Of a stretch of 64,000 bases of DNA, positions 1 to 8,392 are shown piece after piece. The notes beneath the pieces are model-generated. The model made no database searches. It had not been told where the DNA came from and was given only the letters and a program-made list of their open reading frames with translations. The stretch is from Vibrio fluminensis (GTDB taxonomy: Bacteria > Pseudomonadota > Gammaproteobacteria > Enterobacterales > Vibrionaceae), in the NCBI RefSeq assembly GCF_015278125.1, contig NZ_JADILO010000026.1, positions 23,498 to 87,497 of the forward strand, in the 5' to 3' direction. A program made the translations under genes and the position numbers. The number at the start of each line of letters is the position of its first letter. Position 1 is the first letter of the stretch.

Positions 1-803
1 TTGGTGATGTTCTTTGTCGTCATCCATTGGTGCGCAAAGTGTCGTTCACAGGTTCAACGCCAGTGGGCAAATTAATCCTACGCCAAGCGGCAGACACGGT
101 GAAAAAAGTGTCACTTGAGCTTGGCGGTAATGCACCGTTTATTGTTTTTGATGACGCTGATATTGATAAAGCAGTGTTAGGTGCGGTGATCTCAAAGTAT
201 CGCAATGCCGGTCAAACTTGCGTGTGTACAAACCGTCTCTATATCCATGATGCGATTTATGATGAGTTTATGGAGAAGTACACCCAAGCGGTTAAAGCAC
301 TTTCTGTCGGTGATGGCCTGGTTGAAGGGACCGAGATTGGACCGCTCATTAATCAAAAAGCGTTTGAAAAGGTTGCGGCATTAGTACAAACCGCGATTGA
401 ACAAGGTGCCACATTGACACTTGGCGGAGCGGGGCATGACTATGGCGCGCAGTTCTATCAACCGACCATTTTGACTGATGTCACCGAAGAGATGGATATC
501 GCTCATCAAGAGTTGTTTGGTCCAATTTCGACTATTTTCCGTTTTACTGATGAGCAGGATGTGGTGCGCCGAGCCAACGATACGCCTTACGGTTTAGCTG
601 CCTATTTCTATACTCGAGATCATGCACGAGTTTGGCGCATGAGTGAGGCGCTGGAATACGGAATTTTAGGTATCAATGAAGGCATTATCTCGACCGAAGT
701 GGCTCCGTTTGGTGGTGTAAAAGAGTCGGGCAGTGGACGTGAAGGATCAAAATATGGCATCGATGATTATCTAGAAATTAAGTATTTATGCCACGGCATT
801 TAA
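1..803 (+). CDS. gabD: Succinate-semialdehyde dehydrogenase, C-terminal part (truncated by window edge)
   Basis: NAD(P)-dependent aldehyde dehydrogenase that oxidises succinate semialdehyde to succinate, the last step of GABA catabolism. The reading frame is already open at the left edge: codons before the first ATG (position 27) continue the family motif around HPLVRKVSFTGST, so the real start lies outside the window. Visible hallmarks are the general-base Glu in LELGGNAP, the catalytic Cys in GQTCVC, and the C-terminal block PFGGVKESGSGREG. About 267 residues remain of a usual ~480. The substrate call rests on overall similarity to GabD and on gabT lying downstream at 4806; other semialdehyde dehydrogenases of this family are possible. 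Confidence 0.9.
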   Translation, partial: GDVLCRHPLVRKVSFTGSTPVGKLILRQAADTVKKVSLELGGNAPFIVFDDADIDKAVLGAVISKYRNAGQTCVCTNRLYIHDAIYDEFMEKYTQAVKALSVGDGLVEGTEIGPLINQKAFEKVAALVQTAIEQGATLTLGGAGHDYGAQFYQPTILTDVTEEMDIAHQELFGPISTIFRFTDEQDVVRRANDTPYGLAAYFYTRDHARVWRMSEALEYGILGINEGIISTEVAPFGGVKESGSGREGSKYGIDDYLEIKYLCHGI

Positions 804-896
804 TGTCCTAACTGGAAAAATAATAGATTCTCCTTTCTTAGTTTGACATGTTTTCCCTAACTAGTCCCCTTCCAGACCATTGGGGCAAAATGTTTT

Positions 897-923
897 AGCA
901 GCACTGATGTGCTGCTTTTTTTT
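897..923 (+). terminator. Intrinsic terminator after gabD
   Basis: AGCAGCAC, a 4-nt loop and GTGCTGCT form a perfect 8-bp stem followed by a run of T. It lies about 95 bp after the gabD stop, so the downstream TRAP genes probably have their own promoter. Confidence 0.85.
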
Positions 924-940
924 GCCTGTTATTTCGCATA

Positions 941-1095
941 GCTCTAGTGATACCAATCAGCATAAGTCTTTGATCATTCTTGCTGATTAAAATCGCTGAT
1001 AACGTTGTTGCAGATTTTGTAATTAGAATAACTAGTTAGCGGCAATCTGCGCCTAGTTCTAAGCGATTTTTCTTGCGCAATTTGAATTTAAAGAA
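941..1095. repeat. Structured intergenic repeat (MITE-like candidate)
   Basis: The segment begins near a GATACCAATC sequence and contains nested inverted repeats: AAAATCGCT (989-997) pairs with AGCGATTTT (1062-1070), and GCAGATT (1010-1016) pairs with AATCTGC (1044-1050). The arms are almost symmetrically spaced. From memory, similar sequences occur in many Vibrio intergenic regions, but copy number cannot be tested here. Its boundaries are approximate. The rest of the 804-1205 gap holds the gabD terminator and presumably the TRAP promoter. Confidence 0.5.
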
Positions 1096-1205
1096 TGTAA
1101 ACAGAATGTAATTATTAGTTACACAGTGACAACCAAGGATTAATTGGTCACGACGACTGTTACTGGCCGAGCCAGAGCAAACAGAATCACTCAAGGAGAA
1201 AGTTC

Positions 1206-2240
1206 ATGTTTAAAACTTTAACTAAATTGAACAAGGGAAGCCTAACCAAAAAAGTTGCTGCTTGCGCGCTTGCACTATCAAGCACTTTTTTAACTGTATC
1301 TGAGACATTTGCCGCTGAGCATAATTGGCGCTTTGTAAACTTGTATCCACGCGGTACAGCTTACGGTGAAGTGTATAAAAGTTTTGCGGAAAACATTGAA
1401 GCAATGTCGAACGGTCGTATTGCAGTGCAAATGATGTATTCAGGTGAAGGCGTTGGTCAAACTGGTGTTCTTGGCTCGGTTAAATCAGGTCTTATGACCA
1501 TGGGTGCACCTTTCCAACCAATGCATGCGGGCGAATTTCCTGCTGGTGTGGTGGAAGTGGGGCTACCGGGAATGACAGACGATGTGGGTGAGCTCAGCGC
1601 ACTATTCCACGAAAAAGGCTGGGGTGAAGTACTGGAAGAAGCCTACGACAAGCAAAACCTTGTTTGGCTTGAACCATACATTCAGCTACCGGTTTACGTG
1701 CTAACTAAAGAGCCAATTAACTCAATTGAAGACTTCGAAGGCTTAAAGATCCGTGCGCCGGGCGCTTACGGGAAATTCCTACGTAACCTAGGTGCGTCAC
1801 CAGCATCACTCTCTTACAGCGAAATCTACACCAGCTTAGCGACTGGCGTTATCGATGGTTCTATCGGTAGTAACATTATCGATCACCGCGATGGTAACCA
1901 CGTTGAAGTAGCGAAATACATGTACCGTCTTCCAATTGCTGGTGCGCAAACGCTGCCAATCGTGGTGAACAAGAGTGCATGGAACAAACTTCCGGATGAT
2001 CTGAAAGCGATTGTACGCGCGGCAAGTGCTATGCACGCTCGTGAGCAGATGACTAAGTCTCGCCTTTGGGAATCTCAAGCCATTGCTGATATGGAAGCAA
2101 AAGGTATGAAGTGGAGCCCAGAGCCAAGCGCAGCAGATGCCGAGCAGTGGAACAAAGCGGCAGGTTCACTATGGACTGAGTATGCCGATTCTGACAAATA
2201 CAGCCAGCGTCTAATCAAAATCGTACAAGACACACAATAA
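1206..2240 (+). CDS. TRAP transporter substrate-binding protein (DctP family)
   Basis: Periplasmic solute-binding subunit of a tripartite ATP-independent transporter. The first ~36 residues form a long Sec signal peptide (basic start, hydrophobic stretch, cleavage near TFA-AEH). The mature part has the DctP layout, including the conserved block around LKIRAPG, whose Arg normally contacts a substrate carboxylate, then GVIDGSIGSN. An AAGGAG ribosome site precedes the ATG. It is followed by a GC-rich hairpin and then the two membrane subunits. The ligand cannot be read from sequence; the flanking gabD and gabT suggest GABA or a related amino or carboxylic acid. Confidence 0.88.
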   Translation: MFKTLTKLNKGSLTKKVAACALALSSTFLTVSETFAAEHNWRFVNLYPRGTAYGEVYKSFAENIEAMSNGRIAVQMMYSGEGVGQTGVLGSVKSGLMTMGAPFQPMHAGEFPAGVVEVGLPGMTDDVGELSALFHEKGWGEVLEEAYDKQNLVWLEPYIQLPVYVLTKEPINSIEDFEGLKIRAPGAYGKFLRNLGASPASLSYSEIYTSLATGVIDGSIGSNIIDHRDGNHVEVAKYMYRLPIAGAQTLPIVVNKSAWNKLPDDLKAIVRAASAMHAREQMTKSRLWESQAIADMEAKGMKWSPEPSAADAEQWNKAAGSLWTEYADSDKYSQRLIKIVQDTQ

Positions 2241-2313
2241 AAACTATCGGCAAAACTATGTTGAAAACAAAGGTGATTTAAAGCGAGATTGACCCTCAGG
2301 CTGAATCACCAAT

Positions 2314-2335
2314 AAGGGGGGCAGGATCCCCCCTT
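2314..2335 (+). promoter_or_regulatory. Intercistronic hairpin between TRAP binding protein and permease
   Basis: AAGGGGGG, a 6-nt loop and CCCCCCTT make a perfect 8-bp stem with no long T tract. A hairpin here usually stabilises or attenuates the message so that the binding protein is made in excess over the membrane subunits. Confidence 0.65.
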
Positions 2336-2365
2336 CCTCCTTTTATGCTGTTAGGGATGAAGTCT

Positions 2366-2944
2366 ATGTTGAGTACAGTGTTAGCAACGTACTGTCGCGG
2401 CGTGAACAAGATAATCTATTTGATCGGTGTGTCAGCATCGCTCTTAATGCCTATTCTGGCAGCGACGGTCGCTTTTGAAGTCTTTTCTCGTTATGTACTG
2501 GGTGCGCCAACCATTTGGGCATACGACGTATCACTTTTTTTATTTGGCTATATTGCTGCGCTAGGTGGCGCATTAGCCCAACAAAATAAAGCTCATATTA
2601 ATGTGGATGTGCTCTATCTATCGGTTTCGGCACGAGTGCGTTCACTGTTCAATCTATTTTCTTACTCGCTGGCGATTTTCTTTCTTTATGTGGTGCTGAT
2701 TATGGCACTGGGTAAGTTTGAAGAAGCCGTCGAGTTTAACTACCGCCGTCAGTCTGAATGGGCACCATCGATGGCACATTTCTGGGTAATGATGGTGGTG
2801 GCTTGTGGCGCGTTCATCGTCCAATTTACCAGCGATATTGTGCAAGACCTTTACTACTTGTTTACCGGTAAATCGTTAATTGAGCAGGCTCCAGAAGAGA
2901 GCGAGGAAACCGAGACACTAGTCGAACAAGCGGGGGATTTATGA
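2366..2944 (+). CDS. TRAP transporter small permease (DctQ family)
   Basis: Small four-helix membrane subunit of the TRAP transporter. Hydrophobic segments are visible around IYLIGVSASLLMPILAATVAF, the FGYIAALGGAL stretch, the FFLYVVLIMAL stretch and the last helix near FWVMMVVACGAFIV, followed by an acidic cytoplasmic tail. ATGs at 2345, 2357 and 2366 are in frame; 2366 is preferred because an AGGG sits 9 nt upstream, while 2345 is preceded by CTCC-rich sequence with no ribosome site. The last 4 nt overlap the large permease (ATGA), indicating translational coupling. Confidence 0.85.
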   Translation: MLSTVLATYCRGVNKIIYLIGVSASLLMPILAATVAFEVFSRYVLGAPTIWAYDVSLFLFGYIAALGGALAQQNKAHINVDVLYLSVSARVRSLFNLFSYSLAIFFLYVVLIMALGKFEEAVEFNYRRQSEWAPSMAHFWVMMVVACGAFIVQFTSDIVQDLYYLFTGKSLIEQAPEESEETETLVEQAGDL

Positions 2945-4263
2945 GTATTGAAGTATTAACGCTGTTGCTCATTGGCTGCATTCTTGCCAGTTTTGCACTT
3001 GGTGCACCGGTGGGGCTTGCCCTTGGCGGTATCGCGATGGGGATGGGTTATCTCACTTGGGGCGAGGGCATTTTTAACCTAGTGCCGACCACCATCGAAA
3101 GTAATTTCTTTAGCTTTATCTTGCTGGCTATCCCGCTGTATATCTATATGGGACAGTTGCTGACTCGCTCCGGTATTGGTGATGCGATGTTTAATGCCAG
3201 CCAAATGGTGATTGGTCGTATTCGCGGCTCTTTAGCGGTCAGCGTTATCGGTGTCTGTTCGATGATTGGCGCGATGGTAGGCATCATCGGTGCCGGCATT
3301 ATGACTTCAGGCAGTATCGCACTCAAACCGATGTTAGAGCGTGGCTACGATAAACGCTTAGCACTTGGTGTGATCATGGCGGGTGGCGGATTGGGTATTT
3401 TGATCCCGCCGAGCATTCCAATGATCATGTATGCTGCGACGACGCAAAACTCGGTAGGGCGTATGTTCCTTGCTGCGATCATTCCGGCGCTAATCTCGAT
3501 CGTTTTGCTGATGGCTTACGTCATTATCAGCTGTAAACTCAACCCGAAAAAAGCTCCGCTTGGCACTGGCAGTGAAACCAAAATGTCGGGCAAAGAAAAG
3601 TTCACAACAGCCCGTGATGGTTTCTTTTCTTTGCTACTGATTGTCGCGGTATTGGGCAGCATTATTACCGGCATTGCAACGCCAACAGAATCCGGGGCGA
3701 TTGGGGTAGTTGGCGCGATTATCTTGGCTATTTTGTTTAAGCGCTTTCGCTTTGAAATGTTCAAGTCATCGGGTTTTGAGACTGCGATGTTAGTCAGTGT
3801 CTCGATGTGGATCATTCTCGGCGCGTCGCTATTTAGTAACTTCCACATGTTAAGTGGCGTGCAAAATATGGTAGCGCAAATCACTCAAGATCTTGGCTTG
3901 CCTCCGCTTGGGGTGATCATTCTGATGCAAGTGATCATGTTACTGCTCGGCTTTATCATCGACGAGCTGATCATCGTCTTGATGTGTGCACCACTGTTTA
4001 CCCCGATTGTTGTCTCGCTTGGCTACGACCCAATTTGGTTCGGCATTTTGATGATTCTGAATATTGAGATCGCGGTACAAACCCCTCCTTATGGTTTCGC
4101 ACTTTTCTACCTGAAAGGTATCGCGCCTCCGGGTGTCAGTATGATGGATATTTATCGCTCAATTCTGCCGTTTATCGCTTTGAAACTGTGTGTGCTGATC
4201 ATGTGCATGATGTTCCCTGAAGTGGTGATGTGGCTACCGAATAAAGTGATGGGAGTAAATTAG
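2941..4263 (+). CDS. TRAP transporter large permease (DctM family)
   Basis: Main transport channel subunit, 440 residues with about a dozen membrane segments. Typical DctM stretches are present: GAPVGLALGG at the N-terminus, the GGLGILIPPSIPMIMYA block near residue 150, and PTESGAIGVVGA near 245. It starts inside the dctQ-like stop codon and ends 1 nt before the stress-protein start, so these genes form one tight operon. It works with the 1206 binding protein and the 2366 small permease in Na+-dependent uptake. Confidence 0.92.
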   Translation: MSIEVLTLLLIGCILASFALGAPVGLALGGIAMGMGYLTWGEGIFNLVPTTIESNFFSFILLAIPLYIYMGQLLTRSGIGDAMFNASQMVIGRIRGSLAVSVIGVCSMIGAMVGIIGAGIMTSGSIALKPMLERGYDKRLALGVIMAGGGLGILIPPSIPMIMYAATTQNSVGRMFLAAIIPALISIVLLMAYVIISCKLNPKKAPLGTGSETKMSGKEKFTTARDGFFSLLLIVAVLGSIITGIATPTESGAIGVVGAIILAILFKRFRFEMFKSSGFETAMLVSVSMWIILGASLFSNFHMLSGVQNMVAQITQDLGLPPLGVIILMQVIMLLLGFIIDELIIVLMCAPLFTPIVVSLGYDPIWFGILMILNIEIAVQTPPYGFALFYLKGIAPPGVSMMDIYRSILPFIALKLCVLIMCMMFPEVVMWLPNKVMGVN

Positions 4264-4264
4264 T

Positions 4265-4702
4265 ATGAGCCTTAAGCGAATCTTGATGCCCGTTGACCTT
4301 GTCTACCCAGATGTGGTGAAAAAAGAGGTCGATATGGCGCTTAAATTGATCGATGAACATGGTGTTATCGACATGCTCTACGTTGATGAGGCGAAAGTTC
4401 ACCACAGTATGGTGCCAACCGCTTCCGGCAGTGCTTTTTCTGAGCAGCATAAAAGCGCCTTTGACAGCGTGCAAACCATGCTTGAGATGTATGTACCCAA
4501 GCAGCACCGCGGTAAGGCGATTGTGCGCAATGGTGTGGTATTCGATGAAGTGGTACTGCAAGCCAAACGTTCTCAAGTGGATGCGATTGTAATGGCATCT
4601 GCCAAGCCCAAGTTGCGTTCATATTTTCTTGGCTCAAATGCCGCCAAGATTGTGCGCCATTCTCATTGCTCGGTGTTTGTCGTCAAAGATGATCCCAGTT
4701 AA
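4265..4702 (+). CDS. Universal stress protein family protein linked to TRAP transporter
   Basis: A 145-residue UspA-fold protein. It begins with the family strand KRILMPVDL and ends with the nucleotide-loop block SYFLGSNAAKIVRHSHCSVFVVK, which carries the GS and following small residues expected of ATP-binding Usps. The start is 2 nt after the dctM-like stop, with GGAG inside the end of that gene. Usp genes fused to TRAP operons are known from ectoine transport (TeaD of Halomonas), where TeaD influences transport. A similar regulatory role is inferred here, not shown. Confidence 0.85.
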   Translation: MSLKRILMPVDLVYPDVVKKEVDMALKLIDEHGVIDMLYVDEAKVHHSMVPTASGSAFSEQHKSAFDSVQTMLEMYVPKQHRGKAIVRNGVVFDEVVLQAKRSQVDAIVMASAKPKLRSYFLGSNAAKIVRHSHCSVFVVKDDPS

Positions 4703-4805
4703 TTAATCTCGCGCCAAACGGCGCACATAATCATAACCATAAAGTTAAGCTGCCAAAGGGAGTAATTCCTGGCGGAGGTACACTCACAAACTCAAGGAAT
4801 AGACA

Positions 4806-6077
4806 ATGACCAACCAACAACTGCACCAGAGAAGAAGTCAGGCATTTTCTAACGGTATGGGCGCGCTCTACCCAATTTATGTCGCTAAAGCAGAAAACGC
4901 GTTAATTTGGGATGTCGAAGGCAATCGCTATATCGATTTTGCCGCGGGTATCGCGGTAAACAACACCGGTCACTCTAATAAGCGCATTACCGAAGCGGTT
5001 AAGGCTCAGCTGGATAACTTCTCCCATACTTGTGCGCTAGTTACGCCATATGAGTCGTTTGTTGAACTGGCAGAAAAGCTGACAGAAATTGCCCCAGGTG
5101 AGTCTGCAAAGAAAGCGATTTTCTTAACCACAGGCGCAGAAGCGGTCGAAAACGCCGTCAAAGTGGCGCGTGCGCATACTGGTCGCAGCGGTGTGATTGC
5201 GTTTAAAGGGGCTTTCCATGGTCGTACCAATTTAACCATGGCACTAACTGGTAAGGTTGCGCCGTATAAAGCGAGTTTCGGTCCTTTCCCTGGTGAAGTG
5301 TTCCACGCACCATACCCAAATGAATTCCACGGTGTGAGTGTTGAACAGAGCCTACAAGCGCTTGAAGATCTGTTTACATGCGATATTGAAGCATCCCGTG
5401 TGGCGGCGATTATCTTTGAACCTGTGCAGGGTGAGGGTGGTTTCTATAAAGCGCCAGCTGAGTTTGCTCAAGCACTACGTCAGATTTGTGATAAGCACGG
5501 CATCATGTTGATTGCCGATGAAATCCAAGCGGGTTTTGCTCGTACCGGTAAGATGTTTGCCACAGAGCATTTGGGTATTGAGCCGGATATGATGACGTTA
5601 GCGAAAGGTATTGCCGGCGGTTTCCCAATTTCTGCGGTCGTCGGTAAAGCTGAGGTAATGGATTCAGCTCCTGCTGGTGGTCTGGGCGGCACTTATGCCG
5701 GTTCACCAATGGGGTGTGTGGCAGGTCTTGAAGTGCTTAAGATTATCGAAGAGGAAGACTTGTGTGCCAAAGCTAATGGCATTGGTGAAATCGTCAATGC
5801 ACGTATGACTAAGCTGCAGCAAACAGTACCGCAGATCGGTCAGGTGCGTACGCACGGTGCAATGATGGCGATTGAGTTTACTGATCCGCAAACGGGTCAG
5901 CCGCTACAAGATTTGACTAAAGCTATTATCGGTAAAGCGCAGGAAAATGGCGTGATCTTGCTGTCATGTGGGGTGAAAGCGAACGTAATCCGTTTGCTAC
6001 CGGCACTGACAATCGAATCTGAAATCCTCAATGAAGGGTTAGACAAGCTGGAAAAAATCATCCAAGAACTGGTTTAA
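4806..6077 (+). CDS. gabT: 4-aminobutyrate aminotransferase
   Basis: PLP-dependent class III aminotransferase that converts GABA and 2-oxoglutarate to succinate semialdehyde and glutamate. The 423-residue length is typical. The PLP-binding Asp (about D238, in IADEIQ) and Schiff-base Lys (about K267, in TLAKGIAGG) are present, as are FEPVQGEGG and the TTGAEAVENA phosphate-site segment. AAGGA precedes the ATG. About 100 bp separate it from the stress protein, including a small GCGCC/GGCGC hairpin at 4709-4722, so it may share the transporter transcript. With gabD it completes the GABA shunt. Related omega-transaminases such as 5-aminovalerate transaminase cannot be excluded. Confidence 0.92.
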   Translation: MTNQQLHQRRSQAFSNGMGALYPIYVAKAENALIWDVEGNRYIDFAAGIAVNNTGHSNKRITEAVKAQLDNFSHTCALVTPYESFVELAEKLTEIAPGESAKKAIFLTTGAEAVENAVKVARAHTGRSGVIAFKGAFHGRTNLTMALTGKVAPYKASFGPFPGEVFHAPYPNEFHGVSVEQSLQALEDLFTCDIEASRVAAIIFEPVQGEGGFYKAPAEFAQALRQICDKHGIMLIADEIQAGFARTGKMFATEHLGIEPDMMTLAKGIAGGFPISAVVGKAEVMDSAPAGGLGGTYAGSPMGCVAGLEVLKIIEEEDLCAKANGIGEIVNARMTKLQQTVPQIGQVRTHGAMMAIEFTDPQTGQPLQDLTKAIIGKAQENGVILLSCGVKANVIRLLPALTIESEILNEGLDKLEKIIQELV

Positions 6078-6116
6078 AGCTTCGTCCCATTCACTAATCA
6101 ACGTTGGCTAACTCAA

Positions 6117-6146
6117 AACCCAGTGGTGTCAAACTGCTGGGTTTTG
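6117..6146. terminator. Terminator between gabT and patB
   Basis: AACCCAG and CTGGGTT form a 7-bp stem around a 13-nt loop, followed by TTTG on the plus strand. It lies between two convergent genes. Confidence 0.65.
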
Positions 6147-6163
6147 TTCATTGAATCAGCCGT

Positions 6164-7348
6164 TTATCTTAATGAGTGAATGGCTTTAATTAGCCCTTCC
6201 ACGCCACGCTCGACTTTTTCCCGTTGGCAACCCACGTTTAATCTTAAATGGTTGATGCCAAGTGGACCGTAGCAATCGCCGCGCATGATGGCAATTTTCT
6301 GCTGGTGGATAAGCGCGTGTTGCAGTTTATCCATATCGATATTGAGCGGTGTTAAATTCAGCCACGCTAGATAGGTCCCTTGCGGTACGTGCAAGCTAAG
6401 TTGTGGAAATTCTTGATTGAGACGCTCGGTTACCCACTGCAAGTTACCGTGCAGATATTCTTTCAGCGTATGTAGCCAAGGAGCACCTTCGCGATAAGCC
6501 GCCATGGTGGCAATCACCCCGAGAATTGCGGGTGACGATAACCCTTCCGTCTGTTTAAGAATATTGAGGTAGGCTTGCTTGGTTTCTTCACACGCTATCG
6601 CCGCATACGCGCCAGTTAAAGCGGGAATGTTAAATGATTTCGATGCAGAGCTGACGATTGCCCATTGATCGTCACAGGCGACTTCTACCCAAGGTGTATA
6701 CGGGGTAAAGCAGATATCCATATGGATATCATCACTGATCACTTTGAGCTGATTACGCTTGGCTATTTCGGCAATTTTCTTGAGTTCTTCTCGCGACCAA
6801 ACTTTGCCAGTTGGGTTGTGCGGGTTACACAATAGCAGCACTTTACAACGCGGATCTTCCGCTTGTGTGGTGAAGTGTTGCCAATCGACTTGATAGCCGC
6901 TGTTTTCATCATCGTCGACATAAGTGAGTGGACTTGCCAATGCTTGGCGATTGGCGCTCTCTATCAGTGGACGAAAGGCGTCATAAGCTGGGTCGAAAAA
7001 CAGCACGCCATCATCAGGAGCAGACCAGAGCTGAATGAGTTTTGCGACGATATAGATGACCGAAGGTCCATAAACCAAGCTTTCTGGGTCTAAATTGGCG
7101 TTATATTCGCTACTAAACCAATGGCAAATCGCCTGTTTAAAGTCATCATGATTCCAACGACTGTAACCAAAGATCCCGTGGTCTAAGCGTTTTTGCAGCG
7201 CAGCGGTAATACAAGGTGCCGCCGCGAAATCCATGTCGGAAATAGTGAATGGCAAAAGGTCAGCAGCGCCAAAACGGTCACTGACGTAATCCCATTGGGT
7301 TGAATAGCTATTAAGGCGGCAGGTAGGGGCAGAAAAATCAAAACTCAT
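6164..7348 (-). CDS. PatB/MalY-family PLP-dependent C-S lyase (cystathionine beta-lyase type)
   Basis: Fold type I PLP enzyme of 394 residues. The opening TISDMDFAAAP and the segments NPHNPTGKVW (about 174-184) and SASKSFNIPAL (Lys about 237, Schiff base) match the PatB/MalY group, which cleaves C-S bonds in cystathionine or cysteine conjugates to give a thiol or homocysteine plus pyruvate and ammonia. In E. coli, MalY also modulates MalT. The PTS IIA gene lies upstream on the same strand, with a strong hairpin between them, so partial co-transcription is possible. Confidence 0.85.
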   Translation of the reverse strand: MSFDFSAPTCRLNSYSTQWDYVSDRFGAADLLPFTISDMDFAAAPCITAALQKRLDHGIFGYSRWNHDDFKQAICHWFSSEYNANLDPESLVYGPSVIYIVAKLIQLWSAPDDGVLFFDPAYDAFRPLIESANRQALASPLTYVDDDENSGYQVDWQHFTTQAEDPRCKVLLLCNPHNPTGKVWSREELKKIAEIAKRNQLKVISDDIHMDICFTPYTPWVEVACDDQWAIVSSASKSFNIPALTGAYAAIACEETKQAYLNILKQTEGLSSPAILGVIATMAAYREGAPWLHTLKEYLHGNLQWVTERLNQEFPQLSLHVPQGTYLAWLNLTPLNIDMDKLQHALIHQQKIAIMRGDCYGPLGINHLRLNVGCQREKVERGVEGLIKAIHSLR

Positions 7349-7392
7349 TGCGCAGTTCCAAATTAAATCATATCCAAATTAAACCTGAGGGA

Positions 7393-7416
7393 GACGTGGC
7401 GCTTACACGCCACGTC
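7393..7416 (-). promoter_or_regulatory. GC-rich hairpin between IIA gene and patB
   Basis: GACGTGGCG and CGCCACGTC form a perfect 9-bp stem around a 6-nt loop. On the minus strand no T tract follows, so it looks like an attenuating or message-stabilising hairpin rather than a full terminator. Confidence 0.55.
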
Positions 7417-7458
7417 GGCATTACTGCAGGAGCGACAAACCTTTGGGGGAAAGGCAGT

Positions 7459-7815
7459 TTATTGGTTCAGCAATGCTTGTTCTAATTTGTATAGGCGACG
7501 GTTTTGTTCAATCATTTTACGGATGAGTTCGCGTTCAGATAGCGTGGTCATCAGGTGGTCTTGTGCGTGTACCATGATCATACTCACCACGATTTTTTCA
7601 CCGCTGATCTCTTGGCGAATCAGGTCAGTTTGCACTTCATGTGCTTTGCGCACGCTGACGTTGCATTGTTCCATCATAGCTGCCGCTTCTTCAAATTTGC
7701 CTTCTTCAGACAGCGTTAAAGCTTCATAAGCATAGCCCTTCGCTTCGCCAGAATAACTAACGATAGAGATTATGATTTTTTCGAATTCTTCATTCATTTC
7801 TTGAGAGTTGCTCAT
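7459..7815 (-). CDS. PTS lactose/cellobiose-family IIA component
   Basis: Small all-helical phosphocarrier (118 residues) that passes phosphate from HPr to the IIB component. The family signature VHAQDHLMT is present; the first His (about H83) is the expected phosphorylation site and the Asp nearby the trimer metal ligand. It is transcribed divergently from IIB and IIC, with a perfect 15-bp palindrome in the shared upstream region. The sugar is unknown: this family serves lactose, chitobiose, cellobiose and others. Confidence 0.92.
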   Translation of the reverse strand: MSNSQEMNEEFEKIIISIVSYSGEAKGYAYEALTLSEEGKFEEAAAMMEQCNVSVRKAHEVQTDLIRQEISGEKIVVSMIMVHAQDHLMTTLSERELIRKMIEQNRRLYKLEQALLNQ

Positions 7816-7877
7816 GGGGATGTTCCTTGGATTTCACTTGATGGTTGCACATTAGCAGAAGCGAATTAAAAAGCGAT

Positions 7878-7914
7878 GAAACTTGATTTCACAATATCAG
7901 TGAAATCAAGTTTC
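7878..7914. promoter_or_regulatory. Perfect 15-bp inverted repeat in divergent PTS promoter region
   Basis: GAAACTTGATTTCAC (7878-7892) and GTGAAATCAAGTTTC (7900-7914) are perfect inverted copies around a 7-nt spacer, midway between the IIA start and the IIB start. It is a strong candidate operator for the PRD regulator encoded at 11917-13680. Read on the minus strand, the hairpin is followed by a TTTTT run, so a leader terminator for the IIA gene is an alternative reading. Confidence 0.7.
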
Positions 7915-7981
7915 GTTGACGAATGTAAGTAAATGTTTGTTAATTAGCCCGTACTCAAATATGAAAACAAAGGGCTGTATG

Positions 7982-8320
7982 ATGAATATTTTATTAGTTT
8001 GTGCTGGCGGTTTTTCAACCACGATGATGATGGAAGAAATGAAGAAAACCATCAATGGTAGTCAAATGCTGAATATTGAAGATTTTACACTTGAAGCTAT
8101 TTCAGTAGATCGCCTGTCAGAAAAAATTAATAACTTTGATGTGATCTTGGTAGGTCCTCAGCTAAGCCACAAATATAAAAACATTGAAGCGGCAGCTTTA
8201 GAAAATAACAAACCATCAGTTCTACTATCAGCAGAAATTTACGGTGCAATGGATGGTGCGACGGTGCTTAAGCAAGCACTACTTGCCCATAAAAAGCACC
8301 AAATGAGCCTGGTTGACTAA
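7982..8320 (+). CDS. PTS lactose/cellobiose-family IIB component
   Basis: Receives phosphate from IIA on a cysteine and hands it to the sugar. The N-terminus NILLVCAGGFSTT is the IIB phosphate loop with the active Cys near residue 6. An upstream frame extension to 7916 exists, but the ATG pair at 7979/7982 is preceded by AAAGGG at a suitable distance and gives the family's normal ~112-residue length. It is followed after a short gap by IIC. Confidence 0.9.
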   Translation: MNILLVCAGGFSTTMMMEEMKKTINGSQMLNIEDFTLEAISVDRLSEKINNFDVILVGPQLSHKYKNIEAAALENNKPSVLLSAEIYGAMDGATVLKQALLAHKKHQMSLVD

Positions 8321-8392
8321 GTTTTACCTCTCTCCCTACCACCTGCGGATACACGCAGGTGTTACCTATTATAATGAATGAAGGTTACGTAT

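Noticed and set aside
3516..3884. 122-codon antisense frame inside the dctM-like permease gene
   Set aside because: It mirrors codons of a strongly supported membrane protein gene and has no family features.
7878..7914. BglG-type antiterminator RNA target (RAT) as explanation of the palindrome
   Set aside because: The regulator has DNA-binding helix-turn-helix domains and no visible BglG CAT RNA-binding domain, so an operator or simple hairpin is more likely.
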